This document shows, in pieces, positions 1 through 7,025 of a stretch of 11,081 bases of DNA. Source of the DNA: Treponema sp. UBA4328 (GTDB taxonomy: Bacteria; Spirochaetota; Spirochaetia; Treponematales; Treponemataceae); the NCBI GenBank assembly GCA_002394465.1, contig DGTU01000191.1:1-11081 (forward strand), written 5' to 3'. Numbering within the stretch: position 1 is the first letter of the stretch; every line of letters starts with the position of its first letter. Position numbers and translations under genes: made by a program. Below the pieces are notes generated by a model. That model had not been told where the DNA came from. It saw nothing but the letters and a program-made list of their open reading frames with translations, and ran no database searches.

Positions 1-3000
1 GTTGTCGTGCAGGAATTTTCGTTTCCGTTATTGCTGTATTTGATTGAAGCGCCTTTTGTTTCACAGTCAATCCTTACGCGGACATATCCTGTCGGTACGA
101 CTGCATCTGTAAGGGCAGGGGAAGTAGCTTCGCCTTCTGAATCACTCTGGATTACGCCGAGACGGTAGCTGTAGCGGTCAACGCGTACTACAGGTTTTGC
201 AACCTTGTCAGAGAAGAAGGATTCATTTCCGTCTGTAGTCTTTATGAGGACAACAGGAGCCGAATCATCAGTAATTTCAGTTCTTCCGCGTTTCCAGGTT
301 CCGAATGAAGCCGTATCCTTTGAAGTCTGTGAAGGTGTTGTTCCGCAGGTCTGAACTGCGTCTTTTGTCATTACCATTTCACCGTCAGGCTCTACACCGA
401 ATTCGTTTCCGGTCATATCCATGAAGGCGCCTTTTTCGATTACAAGCTCCCATTCACGTCCGTCCGGGAGTCCGGCGCTTTCGTCACACAGTCCCTGAGG
501 GAAGGTAAGCGTTACGGTTTTGCCCGTATCATCAATCTGGACATAGGCAGAAGTAACGTCGATTGTGCGTTCGTGGTAGTGTGCCTTTTCAAGGACATCG
601 CGGATCTGCTGTGCCGTTCTTGTTGTAGTTGGAGTGACAACATTTACAAGGCCTGTGCGGGATCTGCTCTGGAAGCCCTGGCTTTCAGCGTATGAATCGT
701 CAAAGCTTTTTCCGATCGGGTGTTCTTCATCCGTTTCCCAGATGTCAATGTCAAAGTCGAGTACGTATTTTGTTGTCTTTGTATCAGGAATGTATCTTGA
801 GCCTGAAAGAATAAGTCCCTGTGTAGATTTTTTGTAGGGACCTACATACTGTGCATCTCCGTGATATTTGTCCTGTGCTTCTCCGTTTGAATGGAGGAAG
901 TCCTGAACATCCTGCATATCCTTTCCGTCTTCCTGCATTGAAAGAACATCCTTGTCAGCAGTAGAGATTTCACCGCAGATTTTATTGAATTCATCTGCCG
1001 TGAGGACTGGAGGAATCGGCCAGAGGGCTGTCTGGCGGAGGATTAAGTTTCCGCTTGATTTCTGTACAGGTTCAGCAAAGGTGAGGGTGATAACGTTGCC
1101 GTTTTTATAGATATTGCTTCCTGAAGCAGTTTCATTTTTCGGAGTCATCGTCTTAACGCGAGGTGGAACGCCGTCGCATTTAATTCCGGCTCTCGTATAT
1201 GCCTGGCTTGTTTTTGTCGTTCCGTTGATTCCGTAAAGGTCGGTAATTCCTTCAAGATGAACGTCGCCTTCTTCGAGGGCAAGGGTGAATTCATCCGGAT
1301 CCTGTACTATGTATACAAATTCAACGCTTGATACATATTTGTTTCTTTGTGTTGCAGAAGAAACGTAAGCCTTTCCCAGATTTTCACCAAGTCCGAATTT
1401 TTCTCCGTCCTTTCCGCGTACATAGATATATGCTGAAGAATCAGAAGCAACTTTTACTGAATCTTCAAAATAAACCTTAAATTTGAGGCTGCTTCCTGCC
1501 TTGTAGTTTCCGTCAGGATTTGTACATTCAACCGTGTATTCCGGGAAGGTGCTGTTTATATAGAGATTATATACGTCGGCGTATGCAGAAACGTTTCCTG
1601 CCCAGTCCGTTACGCGCGCGGTAAGCTGTGCCGTCGTATAGTCGTTTGCGCTGAGGCTGGCAGAAGTAATCCATGTTGAACCGCCGTCAGGTGAATATTC
1701 CCTTTTTGCGGTGTCTGAAGCAACATTTGTAAGTGAGAAGTCTGCCGTTCCGTTGAAATAATAATAGTCCGTATCCTGTATTTTCTGAGTTGTTTCGTAT
1801 GCACCGAGCTGAATTTTTGGTTTTACGGGTGCCTGTGTATCGATGGCTACGTTAGAAGCCGTTGCAGAAGATGATGATAAAAGTTCAAGCTGGTTTCCGG
1901 CCTTGTCAGAAATTACGTCATAGTCAGAAATGCATGATGACGGAATGTAGGTGAGTGAGCCGTTTATATCATCAGAAACAATTTTCTTGCTGAATATGAT
2001 TCTTGTTCCGGAAACCTTTTCAAAGGCAAGTTCAAGACCTTCCCTGAAAATGAATTTAGGTGAACCCTGAACGAAGATGCTGTCAGCGAGGGTCGTATCT
2101 GAGATTTCAACTTCAGCAGAAAGCTTGCGGCCTTCCCTGAGGTAAGTAAGGGAATTATTTGTATTTGCAGATGTTGCATCTGATGTAAACGTTACTGAAC
2201 TGACTTTCGGAGAAATACCGTCGATGCAGATTTTCCTTGTGTCAAAGAGGTTGTTTTCAGAAGAAAGGGTATTAAGGTTTACGTTGTCTCCTGAGAGGGA
2301 AGCAGTACCGTTGATGTCGATCGGGTTTGCAGCATCATAGAGCTTTACTCCGTCTGATTTGTCGTTTTCACGTACCGTGTAGACAAATGACAGTGTCGTA
2401 GATCCTGAACCGCTGGAATAAAGTGCATAATGGTCAGAAGAATCCGTAGAGTTCGTTATGTTTGTAAGTTTGATTCTCGGAACTTTTCCGGAAGTTACGT
2501 TTACGGTATTTGTAAAGCTTGCATTAATCGTAATCTGTGAGCCTTTTTTGCACAGAAGCTGTGTCGGAGAAGAAATTTTGCTCAGGCTCGGAATGTTGCT
2601 GATTACGAGGGTGTACTGTGCAGTACCAGTTTTTCCGAACAGGTCTGTTGCCGAGAAACGGAACTTAGGCTTGATTCCGCTGTTTTTCATTTCTTCAAGG
2701 TCTGAAGCAGAAAGCGTAGCCTTGTATGTACCGCTGGCTGCATCGTAAGTTCCCGAAAGAACTGATGCAGGGCTGACGTCTACCCGTTCGATTTTGTATT
2801 TTGAACTGTCCATAGGAAGACGGCTTTCTTTTTCACCGTAGAATTCGAGCGTAAGGTCTGTAAGTGATGCAATCGTCGCCATGTCTCCTGACGGAGTAAG
2901 CGGAACGATTGAAGGCAGGGTTGTATCTGCTGCAAGCCTGTATTCCTGATATACATGGTTTCCGTCTGAGCGGGTAAGTTTAGCGACAAAGAATTTCTCT

Positions 3001-4598
3001 TTGTCTTTTTCGTTCGTGCCGCTGTAAACAAAGTCATTGAAGATATCAACGTCAAAGCTGAAGCCCTGCTTGATGAAAGAGTTTTCGGTTCCTTCGTCTG
3101 AAAGGCTTACTCCCCATACTTTAAGGCCTGCGTCAGTTACTTTAACTGAACCTGGTGCCGGATATGAGTTATTTGAAATTGTTTCAAGGTATTCCTTTGC
3201 CTTCTCAGTTTTGTTTTCAAATGAAGACGGAACCCATACAAATTCAAGGTGCTTGGCGCCTACTGAATCCAGGGTTTCTCCGCTGATTGTAACGGTTGCA
3301 TTCTGATTGTCAGAAGACATCGTAAGCGGTGGAATCGTGTTGTCTTCAGGAGATGTTATAAGAAGAATAGGGGTTGTATCGTCTGCAACATAAACCGGAA
3401 TTTCAAAGGTTTTTATTTTGTTTAATGCAGTATTGTCATGCACTACGGCATAGAGCTTCATCGTCTGCGGAGTAGTATCTGCCGTTACGACGAGAACCTT
3501 TTCGCGCTCACCTGAATTTGCCGTATATGAAGCCTTCCTGTCAGGATCACTTACTGCAGAAAGCAGGTTTGTCCATCCTGAATCCGGCGTAAAGGTTTCT
3601 GCTTCAGTTTCCTTGAGGAGAACGCACTGTACATCCTTGAGTTCATCATCATCAAAAACCGTAAGGCTGATAACGTCGCCTACGTGGAGGCTTATAGACT
3701 GTGCTCCGGTAAGCTCGTCAGTTGTCATGTTCGGCTGTGAAATTTTCGGGTTGTCGCTTTCCGGCCACCAGATGAACCAGCCGCCGTCAAATTCAAGTTC
3801 AGTAGTCTTGTTTGATTCCGGGAGCTCGATGATGTCTTCTGCAGTATAGCGGACTTCAAGATAGTGTTTGCCTGACCTCAGTTCATCTTTTCCTGCAACA
3901 AGGAGTTCTTCCGTTACGTCAAACTGAGGAGCATATTTGCTTGTAAGGCTGTTCGGAACGTCGCAGACTTTGTTTCCGTCTTCATCGAAAATCTGTGCTG
4001 AAACGTTTTTGATTCCCATTGTGTCAGTGAAATTTGCCCTGAGTGAAAAACTTACGTTCTGGGCAGCATCTTTATTTTCCGGCTGGGTAAGGTCGAGGTT
4101 TTCAAGCTCTTCTTTGTTCCTGAGTGCGTACTGTATTCCGTTGAGGCGGTCAATGTACCATGATGAAGCAGCAGGAGCTGTTTCATCTACGAAAAGTGCA
4201 AGTACCTTTGAAGACTTGTTTCCGAGGTTTTTGTTTTCATCCTGGGCAGTAAACCTTACGAAGGCAACGCCTTCACGGTCCAGTGAAAGACTGACATTCC
4301 AGGTGTCCCCCTTGACGGAAGTGTCTTTAAGGTGAACGTATTCCGTATCGTCTGACCATTTGATTTCGGCAGATACTTTATTTACTTTTTTGTTGTCTAC
4401 AGCCGTTCCTGAGATTTCAATATTCTTTGCGCAGTAAACTCCGCCGAACAGGTCGGTAAGGGTGGTTTCTCCGCTCTGAAGCTCTTTGACTGAAAGTACA
4501 GGCGGTTCAAGATCGACTTCTTCTCCGAGACCTGTATCGCATGAAATGATTAAAACTGATAATAAAAGACTTATAAAATTATTAAACTTTTTTTTCAT
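1..4598 (-). CDS. Giant Ig-like-repeat surface lipoprotein, 3' end beyond window
   Basis: An open frame of 1532 codons runs from ATG 4596-4598 off the left edge with no stop. The N-terminus is a lipoprotein signal: basic MKKK, hydrophobic residues 8-18, lipobox I-I-S-C with Cys20 as lipidation site, then D-T-G. The rest is mostly predicted beta-sandwich. The first Ig-like unit is at about residues 30-145 and ends in VDETAP. Similar Asp-Pro linkers follow near residue 400 (DDTTP) and 916 (DTQAP). A YSPDGGSTW/VTDWAGN unit lies at about 960-1000. A unit reading VITLTFAEPV at about 1150-1180 resembles SbsA/Big_5-type Ig domains. The last visible residues (about 1504-1532, around IKYSNNGN) resemble chitobiase C-terminal-like modules. 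Two long related modules are listed separately. The family suggests an outer-surface or periplasmic anchored protein, perhaps an adhesin or glycan binder, but no catalytic domain is visible and the function is unknown. An in-frame ATG at 4607 is an alternative start adding three residues. Confidence 0.9.
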   Translation of the reverse strand, partial: MKKKFNNFISLLLSVLIISCDTGLGEEVDLEPPVLSVKELQSGETTLTDLFGGVYCAKNIEISGTAVDNKKVNKVSAEIKWSDDTEYVHLKDTSVKGDTWNVSLSLDREGVAFVRFTAQDENKNLGNKSSKVLALFVDETAPAASSWYIDRLNGIQYALRNKEELENLDLTQPENKDAAQNVSFSLRANFTDTMGIKNVSAQIFDEDGNKVCDVPNSLTSKYAPQFDVTEELLVAGKDELRSGKHYLEVRYTAEDIIELPESNKTTELEFDGGWFIWWPESDNPKISQPNMTTDELTGAQSISLHVGDVISLTVFDDDELKDVQCVLLKETEAETFTPDSGWTNLLSAVSDPDRKASYTANSGEREKVLVVTADTTPQTMKLYAVVHDNTALNKIKTFEIPVYVADDTTPILLITSPEDNTIPPLTMSSDNQNATVTISGETLDSVGAKHLEFVWVPSSFENKTEKAKEYLETISNNSYPAPGSVKVTDAGLKVWGVSLSDEGTENSFIKQGFSFDVDIFNDFVYSGTNEKDKEKFFVAKLTRSDGNHVYQEYRLAADTTLPSIVPLTPSGDMATIASLTDLTLEFYGEKESRLPMDSSKYKIERVDVSPASVLSGTYDAASGTYKATLSASDLEEMKNSGIKPKFRFSATDLFGKTGTAQYTLVISNIPSLSKISSPTQLLCKKGSQITINASFTNTVNVTSGKVPRIKLTNITNSTDSSDHYALYSSGSGSTTLSFVYTVRENDKSDGVKLYDAANPIDINGTASLSGDNVNLNTLSSENNLFDTRKICIDGISPKVSSVTFTSDATSANTNNSLTYLREGRKLSAEVEISDTTLADSIFVQGSPKFIFREGLELAFEKVSGTRIIFSKKIVSDDINGSLTYIPSSCISDYDVISDKAGNQLELLSSSSATASNVAIDTQAPVKPKIQLGAYETTQKIQDTDYYYFNGTADFSLTNVASDTAKREYSPDGGSTWITSASLSANDYTTAQLTARVTDWAGNVSAYADVYNLYINSTFPEYTVECTNPDGNYKAGSSLKFKVYFEDSVKVASDSSAYIYVRGKDGEKFGLGENLGKAYVSSATQRNKYVSSVEFVYIVQDPDEFTLALEEGDVHLEGITDLYGINGTTKTSQAYTRAGIKCDGVPPRVKTMTPKNETASGSNIYKNGNVITLTFAEPVQKSSGNLILRQTALWPIPPVLTADEFNKICGEISTADKDVLSMQEDGKDMQDVQDFLHSNGEAQDKYHGDAQYVGPYKKSTQGLILSGSRYIPDTKTTKYVLDFDIDIWETDEEHPIGKSFDDSYAESQGFQSRSRTGLVNVVTPTTTRTAQQIRDVLEKAHYHERTIDVTSAYVQIDDTGKTVTLTFPQGLCDESAGLPDGREWELVIEKGAFMDMTGNEFGVEPDGEMVMTKDAVQTCGTTPSQTSKDTASFGTWKRGRTEITDDSAPVVLIKTTDGNESFFSDKVAKPVVRVDRYSYRLGVIQSDSEGEATSPALTDAVVPTGYVRVRIDCETKGASIKYSNNGNENSCTT
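1155..1565 (-). repeat. Ig-like module copy 2 within the lipoprotein (protein-level repeat)
   Basis: This module spans about residues 1012-1148. It opens with FPEYTVEC (Cys1025), continues through LKFKVYFEDSVKVAS and YVSSVEFVYIV, and closes with KCDGVPPRV (Cys1141). Its terminal cysteines are 116 residues apart, against 108 in copy 1, which suggests a conserved pair that could form a disulfide after export. The closing segment leads directly into a region resembling an SbsA/Big_5 Ig domain. Confidence 0.6.
2202..2600 (-). repeat. Ig-like module copy 1 within the lipoprotein (protein-level repeat)
   Basis: This module spans about residues 667-799. It contains LCKKGS with Cys683, then a strand pattern leading into YSSGSGSTTLSFVYTV, a DGVKL segment, and ends in CIDGISPKV with Cys791. 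A second module at 1155-1565 follows the same order of elements, including a Y-V-S/SS...FVY-V core and a closing C-D-G-V-P-P-R-V. The GSGSTTL-F-YTV core is typical of repeats in giant bacterial surface proteins. The similarity is seen in the protein; no obvious DNA-level repeat is visible, so the duplication is old. Confidence 0.6.
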
Positions 4599-4600
4599 AA

Positions 4601-4605
4601 TCTCC
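4601..4605 (-). promoter_or_regulatory. Shine-Dalgarno GGAGA for the lipoprotein gene
   Basis: On the minus strand GGAGA lies directly before the ATG at 4598, leaving only 2-3 nt between the GGAG core and the start, which is short. The sequence reads ATGGAGATTATG, so an upstream in-frame ATG (4605-4607) overlaps this motif and has a weaker AAGAG before it. I prefer 4598 because MKKK gives the standard signal-peptide start and GGAG is the better ribosome-binding match. Confidence 0.5.
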
Positions 4606-4634
4606 ATTATCTCTTATTTTGGGCGGATACGCAA
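4606..4634 (-). promoter_or_regulatory. Candidate sigma70-type promoter for the lipoprotein gene
   Basis: Reading the minus strand, TTGCGT (4634-4629) is separated by 17 bp from GATAAT (4611-4606). The -10 matches five of six consensus bases. It would start RNA at about 4598-4600, giving an almost leaderless message. A second -35-like TTGACT lies at 4655-4650, but it has only a poor -10 at the proper distance (GCGTAT, 4632-4627). A promoter is expected here because the strong hppA terminator lies just upstream. Confidence 0.35.
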
Positions 4635-4653
4635 CAAAAAAAAAGCTTAAGTC

Positions 4654-4692
4654 AAAAAAAATCCGTGTTTCTCCTGAAACACGGATTTTTTG
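4654..4692 (-). terminator. Strong intrinsic terminator downstream of hppA
   Basis: A perfect 11-bp stem (ATCCGTGTTTC at 4661-4671 against its complement at 4676-4686) encloses a 4-nt loop. A and T runs flank the stem and extend it by several A-T pairs. Read on the minus strand it lies about 35 nt after the hppA stop and ends in eight T's (4661-4654). Because both sides carry A/T tracts it could act in both directions, though no plus-strand gene ends here. Confidence 0.9.
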
Positions 4693-4725
4693 AATTAGTA
4701 TGAGGCTTTTTTACAGGCCGTCAGG

Positions 4726-6924
4726 TTATTTAATAAGGTCTTTGATATATGTCCAGAGGTTGTATTTTGCAAATACTGAAACTGCAACAAGGGCAACCGT
4801 AGACATAATCTTAATGAAGATATCCATACAAGGACCGACTGTATCCTTGAGAGGATCTCCGACAGTGTCACCTACGACAGCTGCGTCATGAACAGGAGAG
4901 CCTTTTCCGCTTCCAGGAATTCCGCCCTGTTCGATGTATTTCTTTCCGTTGTCCCATGCGCCGCCGGCATTACCAGTGAAGATGGCAATCATGATTGAAG
5001 CTACTGTAGAACCGATAAGGATACCGCCTACAAAGTGAGCACCGAAGAGAAGACCGCATACTACAGGAATGATAACTGCCATGAGGGCAGGAACCTTCAT
5101 CTGTCCGATTGAACCCTGTGTAGAAATCTTGATGCACTGGTCGTGATCAGGATCTTCCTTACCTTCGAGGATTGCAGGGTGTTCCTTGAACTGACGGCGT
5201 ACTTCATCAACCATCTTGCGTGCTGCATTTGCAACGGCATCAATCAGCATTCCTGAGAAGAGGAAAGGAAGGGCACCGCCGACAATACAGCCTGCGAGTG
5301 TCATCGGTTCCATGATGTTGAGGGTTGGAAGACCGTTAACGATTGTTTCACCTGGAAGTGAATACATGTATGAAAGCATGAGGGCGAGGGCAGCAAGACC
5401 GCCTGAACCGATTGCGAATCCCTTACCGATAGCTGCAGTTGTGTTTCCGACAGCATCAAGGGTATCAGTGATTTCGCGTACGTCTTCAGGGAGCTTTGAC
5501 ATTTCAGCGATACCGCCGGCATTGTCAGAGATAGGACCGTATGTATCTACTGAAACTGTAAGTGCTACGAATGAGAGCATACCCATTGCACTCATTGCAA
5601 CGCCGTAAAGGCCTGCTGTGTAGTAAGCGATGATGATTCCGAGACCGAGAATGATACACGGAGCCATGCATGACCTCATTCCGAGTGCAAGACCTGAAGT
5701 GATTGTAAGTGCCGGACCTTCCTTAGAAGCTTCAGCGAGAACCTTTGTAGGCTTGTAGTCAGAAGAAGTGTAGTATTCTGCGATGATACCGATGAGGATA
5801 CCTGCAATAATTCCTACTGCTGCACCTACCCATGGAGAAGCATAGCCGAGCGTGAAGCCGAGCTTTTCAAAGTCAATGTTTGTTCCTTCAAAGAGTTTCT
5901 TTGTAAGGAAGAAGCCGCCTGCAAGAGTAAGGATTGCTCCGAACCATGTAGCACCGTTGAGCTGTCTGTGAACGCTCTTTGACTTTTTAAGGTTGCGTAC
6001 GAGAAGTGAAGCAACGCCGAGTACACAGGCAATAAGACCGACTGCTGCGAATGCAAGCGGGAAGGTGTAAAGTGCAGAAAGTGAAGCACCGTTTACTTCT
6101 GCATGTGTGATAAGGTTGTATCCGAGTGCGATTGCAGCAACGATTGATGCAACGTAGCTTTCAAGAAGGTCAGAACCGAGACCTGCAACGTCACCAACGT
6201 TGTCACCTACGTTATCAGCGATTGTAGCCGGGTTGCGCGGATCATCTTCAGGAATGTGGGCTTCTGTTTTTCCTACAAGGTCAGCACCCATGTCGGCAGC
6301 CTTTGTATAGATACCGCCGCCTACACGGTTGAACATTGCAACCATTGAGCATCCGAGTGCATATCCGGAAAGAATGTTAGGGAATTTTATGATTTCGATT
6401 CCGGTGAGCCAGCATTTTGTTTTTTCAAGAGAGTCGATGCAGGCTGTTACCTGTGTTGAATCTTTCATCAGGTATCCGAAAACATAAACTACTATAGCAA
6501 GACCGAGAAGTGCACATCCGCCTACACAGAGGCCCATTACTGAACCGCCGCGGAATGCTACCTTGAGTGTCTGTCCGATATTTTTTGTTTTGTATGCTTC
6601 GTTAGTTACGCGTACGTTTGCATATGTCGCAATCTTCATGCCGATTTTTCCGGCTGAAGCTGACATGATTGAACCGATGAGCAGGGCTACTGCAACATAC
6701 CAGTCAAGTGCCAGGAAAACGATTACAGCGACAATAAGTACGACGACTGCAAGTGTCCTGTATTCAATGCTAATGAACGTATTAGCACCGCCGCGAATGA
6801 ATGATGCGATTTTCTGCATCAGGTCATTTCCTTCTTCAAGTTTTTTTACCTTGAGGAAGTTGAATGCTGCATAGGCGAGGGCAAGTCCTGAACCTATGAG
6901 AAGCAGTGGGAGTAGTGATTCCAT
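4726..6924 (-). CDS. hppA: Membrane-bound ion-translocating pyrophosphatase, K+-dependent, probably Na+-pumping
   Basis: This 732-residue integral membrane protein of the M-PPase family (about 16 TM helices) hydrolyses cytosolic pyrophosphate to pump Na+ and/or H+ outward. Full-length family motifs are present: YTKAADMGADLVGK (206-219), PEDDPRNP (225-232), DNVGDNVGD (237-245), SDNAGG (466-471), GNTTAAIGKG (493-502), AWDNGKKYIE (656-665) and HDAAVVGDTVGDPLKDT (679-695). These hold the acidic and lysine residues that bind Mg-PPi. Ala497 and Gly500 in the GNTTAAIG motif are typical of the K+-dependent subfamily; K+-independent enzymes carry Lys at the first position. Glu255 in SDLLESY sits where Na+-transporting enzymes have their ion-gate glutamate, whereas plant H+ pumps read DLFGSYAE. 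The start at ATG 6922-6924 is supported by AGAGG nine nt upstream. The gene follows the chemoreceptor by 101 bp and ends at a strong terminator. Na+-only, dual Na+/H+ or H+ transport cannot be decided by eye. Confidence 0.97.
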   Translation of the reverse strand: MESLLPLLLIGSGLALAYAAFNFLKVKKLEEGNDLMQKIASFIRGGANTFISIEYRTLAVVVLIVAVIVFLALDWYVAVALLIGSIMSASAGKIGMKIATYANVRVTNEAYKTKNIGQTLKVAFRGGSVMGLCVGGCALLGLAIVVYVFGYLMKDSTQVTACIDSLEKTKCWLTGIEIIKFPNILSGYALGCSMVAMFNRVGGGIYTKAADMGADLVGKTEAHIPEDDPRNPATIADNVGDNVGDVAGLGSDLLESYVASIVAAIALGYNLITHAEVNGASLSALYTFPLAFAAVGLIACVLGVASLLVRNLKKSKSVHRQLNGATWFGAILTLAGGFFLTKKLFEGTNIDFEKLGFTLGYASPWVGAAVGIIAGILIGIIAEYYTSSDYKPTKVLAEASKEGPALTITSGLALGMRSCMAPCIILGLGIIIAYYTAGLYGVAMSAMGMLSFVALTVSVDTYGPISDNAGGIAEMSKLPEDVREITDTLDAVGNTTAAIGKGFAIGSGGLAALALMLSYMYSLPGETIVNGLPTLNIMEPMTLAGCIVGGALPFLFSGMLIDAVANAARKMVDEVRRQFKEHPAILEGKEDPDHDQCIKISTQGSIGQMKVPALMAVIIPVVCGLLFGAHFVGGILIGSTVASIMIAIFTGNAGGAWDNGKKYIEQGGIPGSGKGSPVHDAAVVGDTVGDPLKDTVGPCMDIFIKIMSTVALVAVSVFAKYNLWTYIKDLIK

Positions 6925-6933
6925 AATGTTGAA

Positions 6934-6938
6934 CCTCT
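6934..6938 (-). promoter_or_regulatory. Shine-Dalgarno AGAGG for hppA
   Basis: AGAGG on the minus strand ends nine nt before ATG 6924, a normal spacing, and fixes the hppA start. No other in-frame start lies close by. Confidence 0.7.
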
Positions 6939-6965
6939 TATAATTTTTGCGGAAAAAACCGCATT

Positions 6966-6994
6966 ATTATAATATCACGGTTCAACTGATTTAT
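6966..6994 (-). promoter_or_regulatory. Candidate hppA promoter
   Basis: A perfect TATAAT lies at 6971-6966 on the minus strand. Seventeen bases upstream the -35 position reads ATAAAT (6994-6989), a weak match. RNA would start near 6959, giving a leader of about 35 nt. The leader region includes GCGG-TTTTTT-CCGC (6962-6949), a 4-bp inverted repeat of uncertain meaning. The gap shows no clear terminator for the preceding chemoreceptor, so hppA may also be reached by read-through. Confidence 0.4.
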
Positions 6995-7025
6995 GTAGAT
7001 GAAATTATGGATTTTTCAGATTTTT

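Noticed and set aside
3937..4335. Plus-strand open frame of 132 codons opposite the lipoprotein gene
   Set aside because: It lies wholly inside a supported gene on the other strand, has Ser-rich mirror-type composition and no family motif or good ribosome-binding site.
6949..6962. GCGG-AAAAAA-CCGC inverted repeat as a terminator for the chemoreceptor
   Set aside because: The stem is only 4 bp, and the bases after it on the minus strand are AAAAA rather than T's.
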